Shown here: positions 42,151-51,651 of the stretch, piece by piece
How positions within the stretch are numbered: position 1 is the stretch's first letter
Layout of the letters: every line of letters begins with the position of its first letter
Assembly (NCBI RefSeq): GCF_012641095.1
Contig: NZ_JAAVSC010000013.1
Coordinates: forward strand, 1 to 64,000
Direction of reading: 5' to 3'
Origin: Lactobacillus sp. HBUAS51381
Lineage (GTDB): Bacteria; Bacillota; Bacilli; Lactobacillales; Lactobacillaceae
Length of the DNA stretch: 64,000 bases
Translations under genes and position numbers: made by a program
Notes under the pieces: model-generated
What the model was told of the DNA's origin: nothing
The model's input: the letters and a program-made list of their open reading frames with translations, nothing else
Database searches by the model: none

Positions 42151-42876
42151 ATGAGTGATAACAAGCAAACTCCGCGGAATGCGGGCGTTCACCAGAAGCG
42201 AAATAATGTCGCTGTGAGTGAACGGGCAGCGTTTGATAATATCGGGTTAACCAAGCGTAACGCCGAATACATGTACCGCTTCAACAAGGAACTTGAGAAG
42301 ACCAAGTTGACGCCAGAGAAGAAGGCCAAGGCCGTGCAGGACATGGTTAATGAGCTAGTTGAAGGCCAGAAGAGCGGGAAGACCGGGAAGAATACTTATG
42401 GTGGAATCGAAGAACGGGTCAAGGAAGTCGTTGAAGGCCCAACCAAGCCGGACAATGAACTGTTTGGGCGCAACTATTGGCCCAACATGTTGTACAACGC
42501 CTTGACGTTCTTCATGATCTTTAACTTGATGTTTGGGTTGATGTACCTCTTCTCACCGAAACTGATGACGACGAGCCGCCCCGTGGGGATTACGGCCATT
42601 ACGGTCAGTGCCCTGATTGCCGGGTTCATCCTGCCCATCATGCCGCGGTTATTCAGTCCTAAGATCAAGCACAAGCTTAATGGCTTCGTGCGGGCCCTGA
42701 TTGTCTTACTCGGGTTCCTGGTCTGGATGGCGTTGTTCTACCTGGCACAGATGTTACCAGGCGTGGTCAACCCAATCCTGATGCCATGGCCAAGCATTAT
42801 CCTGGGCTTGGTTTCCATCGCAGTGATGTTCTGGATGCGGCGGACCTACAAGATCAATGGTGGGTTCTTCGGCTAG
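42151..42876 (+). CDS. DUF1129 family membrane protein
   Basis: The 241-residue protein has a soluble N-terminal ~100 residues (NAEYMYRFNKELEKTKLTPEKK) and about four membrane helices in the C-terminal half. This is the DUF1129 layout common behind ychF in Lactobacillales. Start ATG is 16 bp after ychF, behind AAGGGAACAG. Function unknown. Confidence 0.85.
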   Translation: MSDNKQTPRNAGVHQKRNNVAVSERAAFDNIGLTKRNAEYMYRFNKELEKTKLTPEKKAKAVQDMVNELVEGQKSGKTGKNTYGGIEERVKEVVEGPTKPDNELFGRNYWPNMLYNALTFFMIFNLMFGLMYLFSPKLMTTSRPVGITAITVSALIAGFILPIMPRLFSPKIKHKLNGFVRALIVLLGFLVWMALFYLAQMLPGVVNPILMPWPSIILGLVSIAVMFWMRRTYKINGGFFG

Positions 42877-42915
42877 AACGGCGATTTCTTAGCGATAAAT
42901 AGACTTTAAGTTTAA

Positions 42916-42968
42916 AGGCGATCAGTCGCCGTTACGTTCAGCGTAGCGGCGGCTGGTCGCCTTTTTTG
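42916..42968 (+). terminator. Terminator of the rsmG-DUF1129 cluster
   Basis: AAAGGCGATCAGTCGCCG pairs with CGGCGGCTGGTCGCCTTT, followed by TTTT. Confidence 0.9.
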
Positions 42969-42998
42969 GCGTTGCCCGGGACTGGCTAAGCCCGCGAA

Positions 42999-43087
42999 TG
43001 ATGACGCCGCTGTTGGACAGAAATCCCGCGATTACAGGTTTCAGTACCATCGCCTGGCCCGTGATTGTCCAGCGCCGCGATCATTTG
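42999..43087. other. Long imperfect palindrome in intergenic region
   Basis: In the 400-bp gap before 43277, GATGACGCC..GCTGTTGGACA pairs imperfectly with TGTCCAGCGCC..GATC, giving a hairpin of ~85 nt. It does not match the other repeat families. Nothing else is seen in this gap apart from the promoter of 43277. Confidence 0.35.
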
Positions 43088-43276
43088 GCGTTGGATTGAT
43101 GACGCTACCCTAAGTTTAGCCCGGTACACCGCGTTTCCCGCTGATTTTTTTAAACCACTAACCGGGTAAATTCTATGGCTTGTCGTCCATCACCCAAGGA
43201 CCTATGATGGCACCAAGTAGTTGAGCCAATCAGTGACTTAATGAAAAATTTCATTTCCAATGGGGAGGATTTCTTT

Positions 43277-43831
43277 ATGAAGAAAATCTTTGGATATGTT
43301 TTGGGTTTAGTCGCAGCCTTGTTCGCTGCTGGTGCGGTCGCAACTGGTGCTAACGCTGATGGGAGTTCAGCCAATGCCGCCAGTGGGAGTAGTGATAATG
43401 CTAGCAGTGGCGCAGTTACGCCGTCAGCTGGAGCGGGGGATACCAGTGATACTGATGGGTTGACCGGGATTGCCGATACCAGTAGCAGTATGGTTAAGCC
43501 AGCAAGAAAGACCGTCAAGCGGGTCACCATTAAACGGATCAAGCGGGCCAAGACTTTGGCTGCTTCCAAGGAGATGCGGGGTCGGTTACACTATCGTAAG
43601 GATAGCCGCGATATCTTATTCCAGAAGGGTAAGAAGGGTGCCGAAGTGGAACTCTTTAATCGCAAGGGCCGCGAAGTCAAGAAGTTTCGGGTGGCCAAGA
43701 ATGGCCGCTTCACGCTTAAGTTGACTAAGAAGCAAGCCAAGAAGTTGGATAAGGGCGGCAAGTACTTCCGCTTCGCTGTCCATCAAAAGGGCTATCGTCC
43801 TTATGAGATTCGCTACAACATTTACAAATAG
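43277..43831 (+). CDS. Small secreted basic protein
   Basis: The 184-residue protein has a Sec signal peptide (MKKIFGYVLGLVAALFAAGA..ANA-DGSS). It then has a Ser/Ala/Gly/Asp-rich linker and a strongly basic C-terminal domain (TVKRVTIKRIKRAKTLA, KRKGREVKKFRVAKNGRFTLKLTKKQAKK) that resembles a small Ig-like or cell-wall-binding fold. ATG 43277 follows GGGGAGG; the open frame from 43241 is unsupported. Probably surface-bound; not recognised further. Confidence 0.7.
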   Translation: MKKIFGYVLGLVAALFAAGAVATGANADGSSANAASGSSDNASSGAVTPSAGAGDTSDTDGLTGIADTSSSMVKPARKTVKRVTIKRIKRAKTLAASKEMRGRLHYRKDSRDILFQKGKKGAEVELFNRKGREVKKFRVAKNGRFTLKLTKKQAKKLDKGGKYFRFAVHQKGYRPYEIRYNIYK

Positions 43832-43901
43832 AATGTGATGACTGTGCAGTAGCAGTGATGAGTTGGTAGACTGAGACTGTTGAATGAAGCAACTGAAGTC
43901 A

Positions 43902-43936
43902 CTAGAAAAGACGTGGGCAACCACGTCTTTTCTTAT
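43902..43936 (+). terminator. Terminator of the secreted protein gene
   Basis: AAAAGACGTGG / CCACGTCTTTT stem with a 4-5-nt loop. Confidence 0.88.
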
Positions 43937-43980
43937 CCATTCAGATTGATTGTTCAGCGAATAAATGAGGAGGGGACACC

Positions 43981-45627
43981 ATGTTGCATCGAATCCGGTT
44001 GAAATTACGAAGTCCAGACGGCCAGTCATTGGGGTTGTTGGCGATTGTGGGGGCATTCATCATGACCTTTTGTTCCTACACGTCACCGGCCTTTTACTTT
44101 GATACGTCGCCGGATAACAACGCCTTCTTCACGGTGGGCAAGGCCATGATGCATGGGATTGTCCCGTACAAGGACATCTTTGAGCAGAAGGGGCCATACG
44201 TGTACTTCCTGCACGGTCTCGCCTATCTGGCCTCTTCGCGGAGCTTTCTGTTGATCTTTCTCTATGAGATTGCCACGGTCACCGCCGCGATGTTTCTGGT
44301 GTATAAATTAGCCAAATTACTCGGCGCAACGCAACTCCCAGCGCTATTGACCGCGCTCCTGTCACCGCTCTTGTTCCTCTATCATCCCTACTATGACTAC
44401 GGCGATACCGTGGAGTTCTTCACGTTGCCGTTTCTGCTCTCGTTAGTCTATCTGATGATCTTGCTGGATCGTCGGGGATTTAAGGACAGTCACTGGTGGT
44501 TCTTCGCGCAGGGGGCTCTGGTGGGAATTGTCTTTCTGTCGAAATACACGCTGCTGGGTGCCTGGATCGTCTTCTATCTGGTCGTGATCGGTCGGCTCCT
44601 GGTCAAACGCCAGTGGCGCACGCTGGGACGGGTCGTCGGGTGGAGCGCGTTGGGCTTTCTTCTGACGACGTTGCCGTGGCTGATCTATTTTCTGGCGACG
44701 GGGTCGCTTGGGGCCTTTATCAAGGTCTACATTCTCTTCAATACCAAGGTCTACCTGACCTCGTCCGTGGCGGCCTTTGCCAATCTCGTCCAATCGGTGA
44801 CGCTGGTCTCGCAGTTCTACTGGGGTAACGTGTTGTTCTTCGCCCTGGGCGTGGTGGGAACGCTGGTCATTATCTTTCAACCGGCCATCTTCCACAGTAA
44901 CTTCGGGCGCGGACTCTACCTGGCGAGCGCATTGGGCTGTGATCTGTTGGCCCTGTATGGCTATCAGGCCGGGTCGGTGTATCAGTATTATCAGTTAATT
45001 TATTTTGGCTTCTTCGTGTTGCCCTTCATTTATTTCTGCCAGTTGTTCTTCCGGCACGTGCCCTTGCCGCGAACGGACGCGCCGTTCCCGATTCTCGTGA
45101 CGTTACTGTTGAGCTTATTTCTCGTGTTAGGGGTCAATAACAACGTGACCGATTCGAAGGTATTTCCCAACAATTCGTCGATCACCGAACGGCAAACAAC
45201 CAAGCCGCAACAGCCCGCCCAGATTGATTTTGGCCGCATCATGCGGCGGCAAACGCCCGCGGGGACGCGGTTGACCCTCCTCAACTACGGTTCGATCGAC
45301 ATGGGCTTTTACACGGCATCGGGCGCGGTTCCCAACACCTATTTCTTCCAGAACTACAACATCCCGCAGAGTGCGGCGCCCCAGATTTTACAGTCCCAAC
45401 GTGAGACGATTCAGCAACATCGCGTCGAGTGGGTCGTTCTGAACACGCCGGCGGGTAAGTCGGTTAAGCAGTGGCAGGGCGGCAGTGGGCGCATCACCAG
45501 TGGTAACCTTAATCCCGGGACGGCAAAATTAAACAAAGTCCTGACGCGCCATTACCGCTGTGTTGCACAACATACCCAAGTCTTTGAGGGCGTCAATGTG
45601 ACGTACTGGCTCTATCAGCGAAAGTAA
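43981..45627 (+). CDS. GT-C-like membrane glycosyltransferase
   Basis: The 548-residue protein has about 12 membrane helices and a first extracellular loop with YFDTSPDNNAFFTVGKAMMHG and VPYKDIFEQKGPYVYFLHG, which resembles the DxD/E region of PMT/ArnT-type GT-C enzymes. The C-terminal ~150 residues are soluble. Lactobacillar proteins of this kind are tied to teichoic acid glycosylation. ATG follows GAGGAGGGG. Substrate not predictable. Confidence 0.8.
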   Translation: MLHRIRLKLRSPDGQSLGLLAIVGAFIMTFCSYTSPAFYFDTSPDNNAFFTVGKAMMHGIVPYKDIFEQKGPYVYFLHGLAYLASSRSFLLIFLYEIATVTAAMFLVYKLAKLLGATQLPALLTALLSPLLFLYHPYYDYGDTVEFFTLPFLLSLVYLMILLDRRGFKDSHWWFFAQGALVGIVFLSKYTLLGAWIVFYLVVIGRLLVKRQWRTLGRVVGWSALGFLLTTLPWLIYFLATGSLGAFIKVYILFNTKVYLTSSVAAFANLVQSVTLVSQFYWGNVLFFALGVVGTLVIIFQPAIFHSNFGRGLYLASALGCDLLALYGYQAGSVYQYYQLIYFGFFVLPFIYFCQLFFRHVPLPRTDAPFPILVTLLLSLFLVLGVNNNVTDSKVFPNNSSITERQTTKPQQPAQIDFGRIMRRQTPAGTRLTLLNYGSIDMGFYTASGAVPNTYFFQNYNIPQSAAPQILQSQRETIQQHRVEWVVLNTPAGKSVKQWQGGSGRITSGNLNPGTAKLNKVLTRHYRCVAQHTQVFEGVNVTYWLYQRK

Positions 45628-46993
<1,366 letters not shown>

Positions 46994-47003
46994 GCATTAA
47001 AAT

Positions 47004-47056
47004 TGGGAGACCAGCACTTCAGCCACATTGCGTGGCGGTGCCGGTCTCCTTTTGGA
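47004..47056 (+). terminator. Terminator of guaB
   Basis: GGGAGACCaGCAC pairs with GTGCcGGTCTCC around an inner hairpin, followed by TTTTGG. Confidence 0.88.
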
Positions 47057-47095
47057 TTAAATAGGGATGTGTGTGGTAGTCAATATAGTGCTTGC

Positions 47096-47245
47096 TGGCT
47101 GCCTTGCCAGGCTGAATTGCTGAGGAAGGCCGGCCCGAGCCACAGAGCGGTCTCGGACCTTGCTTTGAGCCGAAAATTCACCGTCTCAAAGTCACTGATT
47201 TTGTGGTAAAGAACGCCACAAAATCTCCTGGCTCGGCTAGCGGTC
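47096..47245 (-). repeat. Multi-hairpin intergenic element, copy 2 (minus strand)
   Basis: Read on the minus strand it shows the family order: outer GCCAGG/CCTGGC, hairpin GATTTTGTGG/CCACAAAATC, hairpin CTTTGA/TCAAAG, hairpin GGTCCGAGACCG/GGCTCGGGCC, then CCTTCCTCAGC and a GGCAAGGCAGCCAGCAA tail. The tail matches copy 3 (GGTAAGGCGGCCAGCAA). Stem bases differ from copy 3 but remain paired. Confidence 0.7.
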
Positions 47246-47516
47246 TTGGGCAACACTGATTGGTTTACTCCAAAGTGATTGGCGTGGTGGGAGCTTCTTC
47301 CATGGTTGGTAGTTTACTGACGCCAAGAATGACGACTTGCTTAGTGGTTTCGTTCATGGATGACGGTTGTTTGGGACTCCAATGGACTATCGACCATCGA
47401 ATTTATGTCAGAGACAGTGAAGTCACTTCAGCCGTGACCGCTAACTTCAGGTGAGAGCACCACTGACTAGACGGGTTCTTGGGGCTTAACCAATGTTGAG
47501 AGGAAAGAAAATTGTA

Positions 47517-47690
47517 GCCGAGAGTGAGCCGAATTTGGGCTCAGCCGTGGGATTTTCCAAGTGATTTACTTGGAAAATGGCGACTTTGAAACTCGTTTCT
47601 CAGAGGTTCAAAGCGAGGTCCAAGACCGCTCCTCAGGCTTGGACCGGTCCTTCCCACAGCGTTCCAGCCCAAATTCGGCGAACGGTAAGG
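47517..47690 (+). repeat. Multi-hairpin intergenic element, copy 3
   Basis: Outer stem CCGAATTTGGGCT (47529-47541) with AGCCCAAATTCGG (47666-47678), a perfect 13 bp. Inner hairpins: ATTTTCCAAGT/ACTTGGAAAAT (47552-47578), CTTTGAA/TTCAAAG (47584-47613), GGTCCAAG/CTTGGACC (47617-47645). The CACAGCGTTCC linker is identical to copy 1. It lies in opposite orientation to copy 2, 270 bp away. The stretch between copies 2 and 3 shows no gene. Confidence 0.7.
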
Positions 47691-47925
47691 CGGCCAGCAA
47701 CCACCAGTGTGATTTCACCCTCAAAAAAGTTAAGCGTCAGTTAACCTTCAAGTTGGCGGTCGCGTGGCAAATAGTGTAAGATTAAGGAATGGTTAAGTGC
47801 CTTACGCCCGGCTAAAGGTTCGGGTTTTCCGGTCGCCACCTGGCTGTTATTTGTTAAACTAGACGTAAAGCCACGGGGCAGGACCGCTAGTGATTTACCC
47901 TAGCAGAAAAAGGAGAACAACCCAC

Positions 47926-48615
47926 ATGAAAATTTTAGTTGTCGATGATGATAAAGAAATTGCACAATTACTTGAGATTTATATCAAAAATGAAGGTTAC
48001 GAACCCCTGACCGCCTACAACGGCAAGGAAGCGCTGACCAAGCTCCACACCACGCCAGACATCGCATTGATGATCTTAGACATCATGATGCCCGAGATGA
48101 GTGGAATTGAGGTCATGAAGGAAGTTCGGAAAGACTCTCAAATTCCCATCTTAATCCTGTCGGCCAAGACCGGGGACATGGACAAGATTCAAGGCTTGAT
48201 TTCCGGAGCCGATGATTACGTCACGAAGCCATTTAACCCCTTGGAAGTCATGGCCAGAGTCAAGTCGCTGTTGCGGCGGAGTCAGGATCAGGTGACCGAT
48301 GATAGCCCAGATGTCTTGGACATTGGGACGTTGACGATCAACAAGGATTCCCACGAAGTCAAGACGATTGCCGGCAAGACGGTTTCGTTGACGGCGCTGG
48401 AATTTGGGATTCTTTACCTGTTGGCCAGCCATCCGAACCGGGTCTTCTCGGCCGATGAGATCTTCGAGCGCGTTTGGCGGCAGGAAAGTATCGTGTCGGC
48501 CAAGACCGTCATGGTGCACGTGAGTCACTTGCGGGATAAGATCGAAGACGCCACCAACGGCGAAAAGGTCATTCAAACCGTTTGGGGCGTGGGTTACAAG
48601 ATTGAATCACACTAA
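47926..48615 (+). CDS. OmpR/PhoB-type response regulator
   Basis: The 229-residue protein has a receiver domain (acid pocket Asp7-Asp8, phosphorylation site Asp52 in MILDIMMPEMSG, LSAKTGD, and Lys in DDYVTKPFNP). It also has a C-terminal winged-helix (LTALEFGILYLLASHPNRVFSADEIFERVW, VSHLRDKIE, VWGVGYKIE). Sequence style is VanR-like. ATG 47926 follows AAAAAGGAG. It is the partner of the histidine kinase 76 bp downstream; the carboxypeptidase gene after them suggests a cell-wall role. Confidence 0.9.
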   Translation: MKILVVDDDKEIAQLLEIYIKNEGYEPLTAYNGKEALTKLHTTPDIALMILDIMMPEMSGIEVMKEVRKDSQIPILILSAKTGDMDKIQGLISGADDYVTKPFNPLEVMARVKSLLRRSQDQVTDDSPDVLDIGTLTINKDSHEVKTIAGKTVSLTALEFGILYLLASHPNRVFSADEIFERVWRQESIVSAKTVMVHVSHLRDKIEDATNGEKVIQTVWGVGYKIESH

Positions 48616-48647
48616 ATTTAGCGTTACCAGAAGAGTAGGAGCACGAC

Positions 48648-48695
48648 ATGAAACCACGGAACAATCATTTTAATAAGCAGGCGGATCGCTCATGA
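48648..48695 (+). CDS. 15-codon ORF coupled to the histidine kinase start
   Basis: MKPRNNHFNKQADRS starts behind AGTAGGAG and stops at TGA in an ATGA overlap with the kinase ATG. The kinase has only a weak site of its own (AGGCGG), so this short frame may set its translation by coupling. No evidence that the peptide itself works. Confidence 0.35.
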   Translation: MKPRNNHFNKQADRS

Positions 48696-49861
48696 AGCTA
48701 ACCACGCGTGAGAAGAGTGCGCTATTCATGGAAGGCGTCGTCACCGTCATTCTCCTGTTGATGCTGAATCTGGCCTTGCTGGTGCTGATCGTGCAGGCCA
48801 TCGAGAGCAATCCCGGCCTGCGTGATGGGATCTTCATCATCAAACGGTCGGTCGTTTTGGGGCCCAACCACTTTCAATTGTGGAGCTGGGAAAATCTGTT
48901 CATCGGTTTAATGCTGGTGGCGGACGCCATGGTCGTGTGGTGGCGGTTGATCCGGCGTTACCGGCAAATGCAGTTGCGCCACATCATTGACGAACTGCAC
49001 TACATCGCCAACGGTCACTTCGACCACCGGATTCCGTTCCGGGTGAGTGGTGACGTGCAGCGGGTCGTGGATTCCGTGAACGCGCTGGTGGATTCCGTGA
49101 TTAATTCCATGGATGAGGAGCGGGCGATTGAGAAGTCCAAGGACGAGCTGATTACCAACGTCAGTCACGATATTCGGACGCCATTGACGTCGATTATTGG
49201 CTATCTGGGGCTGATTGAAGACAAGCAGTACCATAGTGAGGACGACCTTCTCAAATACACGCACACGGCGTTTTTGAAGTCGAAACAGATGAAATCTCTG
49301 GTGGACGATCTCTTCGAATACACCAAGGTCCGGCAGACGGATACGCCGCTGAGCTTGACCAACATTAATTTGGCCGCCATGCTGGAACAGTTGGGTGCCA
49401 GTTTTGAACTGGAGGCCCAGAAGAAGGGCATGACGATTGGAGCGGAGAATTCGTCGGAGACCATGATGATGGAGGCCGACCCCGAAAAGTTGGTGCGGGT
49501 CTTCAACAATCTGGTGTCGAACGCCTTGAAGTATGGCGATGGCGGGAAGCACATCAATCTGGTGGCTAAACAACTCAGCGCTTCCGAGCTCGAGGTACGG
49601 GTCACCAACGATGGGCCGAAGATCCCCAAGGAATCGTTGAACATGATCTTTGAGCGGTTCTACCGCGTCGAGGAGTCGCGCTCCAAGGAAACCGGCGGGA
49701 CCGGCCTGGGCTTAGCGATTGCCCAGAGCATTGTCGCCTTACACGGCGGCTACATTTACGTGGAATCGGACGACGCGTTGACTAGCTTTGTGATTCATCT
49801 GCCGGTCAAGCACGACCAGCCACTGGAGATCCCGCAACGGTTAAAGACGCCGGGACGCTAA
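48692..49861 (+). CDS. Sensor histidine kinase
   Basis: The 389-residue protein has two membrane helices (about 12-40 and 68-92), a HAMP-like linker (LRHIIDELHYIANGHFDHRI), the H-box NVSHDIRTPLTSIIGYLGL (His near residue 161), N-box NLVSNALKYG, and G1/G2 boxes RFYRVEESRSKETGGTGLGLAI. VanS-like. It forms a pair with the regulator upstream and probably senses envelope state. Confidence 0.9.
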   Translation: MKLTTREKSALFMEGVVTVILLLMLNLALLVLIVQAIESNPGLRDGIFIIKRSVVLGPNHFQLWSWENLFIGLMLVADAMVVWWRLIRRYRQMQLRHIIDELHYIANGHFDHRIPFRVSGDVQRVVDSVNALVDSVINSMDEERAIEKSKDELITNVSHDIRTPLTSIIGYLGLIEDKQYHSEDDLLKYTHTAFLKSKQMKSLVDDLFEYTKVRQTDTPLSLTNINLAAMLEQLGASFELEAQKKGMTIGAENSSETMMMEADPEKLVRVFNNLVSNALKYGDGGKHINLVAKQLSASELEVRVTNDGPKIPKESLNMIFERFYRVEESRSKETGGTGLGLAIAQSIVALHGGYIYVESDDALTSFVIHLPVKHDQPLEIPQRLKTPGR

Positions 49862-49932
49862 ATGATTTGACAAGAGTTTGCATAAAAGATGGCCACTTTG
49901 GCCTTACATAAGACAGAGGAGTTTTGATTCTA

Positions 49933-51258
49933 ATGATGAAACGATTACGGCAAATGTTGATTGGACTGGTGACGGCGGTAACGCTGGTCACCGGCGGCAT
50001 CAGTAGTTTAAGTGCACCGGTCACGGCTCACGCCGCAACCAGTAGCACCAGTACCACGGTGAATTTGAAGGCCAAGGCGGGGATTGCGGTCGATGCCAAG
50101 ACCGGCCAGATTCTCTACAGTAAGAACGCGGACCAGACGTTACCCGTGGCGTCGATGACCAAGCTGTTGTCGATCTACATGGTGCTGGACGCCATTCACG
50201 CGGGTAAGTTGAAGTGGGACCAGAAGATCACCGTGAACAAGGACATTGCGAAGATTGCCCAAAACACGGACCTATCCAACGTCCCGCTACGAGCCGGTCA
50301 TCAATACACGGTCAAGGCGCTGTATCAAGCCTCACTGATCTACTCGGCCAATGGTGCTGTGGAAGCCCTGGGAAGTGCGGTCGCAGGTTCGCCCCACGCG
50401 TTTGTCACCCAGATGAAGGCTCAGGCCAAGAAGTTGGGGATGACGGACGTTAAGATCTATAACGCCTGTGGGCTGACCAACAAGCAGGTCGGTAACCTCG
50501 GTTATAGCAACGTTAAGGGATCCGCGGAGAACGAATGGTCCGCCGCCGACCAAGCCAAGCTGGCCGTGGCGCTGCTGAACAAGTATCCGGAAGTCCTCCA
50601 GACCACGAGCATCAAGAAGATGTGGTTTGAAAAGGGAACCAAGGACGCCACGAAGATGGAGAACTGGAACTGGATGTTAAAGGGGCTCTCAGCCGCCTAC
50701 TCGAAGCTCCACGTCGATGGCCTGAAGACCGGGACGTCCGATGCCGCCGGGGCCAACTTTACCGGGACGGCGAACAACGATAACAACCGGATCGTGACGG
50801 TCGTGTTGCACGCGGCCCACAAGTCGGAGACCGATGCCTCACGGTTCCAACAAACCCAGAAGATGATGTCATACGTCTACAATAACTTCAAGACCGTGAC
50901 CTACAAGGCCGGCGACCAGGTGACCGGCGCCAAGAGCGTCACGACCCACGATGCCAAGGCCAAGACGGCCAAGACGGCGTTGGGTCAGGACGTCAAGCTC
51001 TGGATTCGTAACGACCAAGTGGCCAGCAACGTTTCGGCCAAGATCCAGCTGAAGTCCAAATACAGCCATAAGGGTGACTTGGAAGCACCCGTGACCAAGA
51101 ACACCACGATTGGGACGGCTAACCTATCCTTAAAGGGTGATCAGTTAGGCTTCTTGGGCAATACCAAGACGACCAAGGTGCCGTTGCGGGTGACCCAATC
51201 CGTTGAGAAGGCCAACATCTTTGTTCGGATGTGGCGGTCAATTGTCGCACTGTTTTAA
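49933..51258 (+). CDS. dacA: D-alanyl-D-alanine carboxypeptidase (PBP5 type)
   Basis: The 441-residue protein has a signal peptide (KRLRQMLIGLVTAVTLVTGG..AHA-ATS), the SxxK motif SMTK (near residues 74-77), the SxN motif in IYSANGAVEAL, and the KTG motif in GLKTGTSDAAG. It ends in a C-terminal beta domain and an amphipathic membrane anchor (NIFVRMWRSIVALF). It trims the terminal D-Ala of peptidoglycan pentapeptides. The frame opens at a TTG (49924); ATG 49933 is better placed after AGAGGAG. It follows the two-component genes and may be in their regulon. Confidence 0.92.
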   Translation: MMKRLRQMLIGLVTAVTLVTGGISSLSAPVTAHAATSSTSTTVNLKAKAGIAVDAKTGQILYSKNADQTLPVASMTKLLSIYMVLDAIHAGKLKWDQKITVNKDIAKIAQNTDLSNVPLRAGHQYTVKALYQASLIYSANGAVEALGSAVAGSPHAFVTQMKAQAKKLGMTDVKIYNACGLTNKQVGNLGYSNVKGSAENEWSAADQAKLAVALLNKYPEVLQTTSIKKMWFEKGTKDATKMENWNWMLKGLSAAYSKLHVDGLKTGTSDAAGANFTGTANNDNNRIVTVVLHAAHKSETDASRFQQTQKMMSYVYNNFKTVTYKAGDQVTGAKSVTTHDAKAKTAKTALGQDVKLWIRNDQVASNVSAKIQLKSKYSHKGDLEAPVTKNTTIGTANLSLKGDQLGFLGNTKTTKVPLRVTQSVEKANIFVRMWRSIVALF

Positions 51259-51267
51259 ATTAAAATA

Positions 51268-51306
51268 ATTGAGAGTCGCTTGCCAATTTGGTGGGCGGCT
51301 TTTTTG
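51268..51306 (+). terminator. Terminator of dacA
   Basis: AGTCGCTTGCCA pairs with TGGTGGGCGGCT, followed by TTTTTT. Confidence 0.85.
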
Positions 51307-51651
51307 ATTCCTAACCAACGGGAGGGAATTGTCCTGTGCCATCGAAATCATTTGCGGCTATGATAGTCTTATGGCGGCTACTTGATTCTGGTCAAGGTAG
51401 CCCGGCGACTGGTCTTCTACAATGAGATCAGCCTTAGAAGAATGGCGAAACGTTGTGACCGGTGAAATTTAATTTATTATGTGTGAGAACGTCAAAACGC
51501 CGGTGTTATCGAATTGGTGACGATTTCCAAGAATTGTCGATGGCGTGTTGCTTTTTTGACAAGTCAAGTATTAATGTGCGAAGATACTTTTATTATTAGC
51601 TGAAAACGCGCAATTTTAAGGATATTTTGAGGATAAAGGGAGTTGGCATTT
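51307..51651 (+). promoter_or_regulatory. Intergenic region upstream of the YhgE/Pip gene
   Basis: A hairpin GGCTACTTGA/TCAAGGTAGCC lies at 51376-51402. TTGACA (51556-51561) is a good -35 box but the -10 (GATACT near 51583) is poorly spaced. AAAGGGAG (51635-51642) fits a GTG start at 51652. No other gene seen. Confidence 0.4.
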
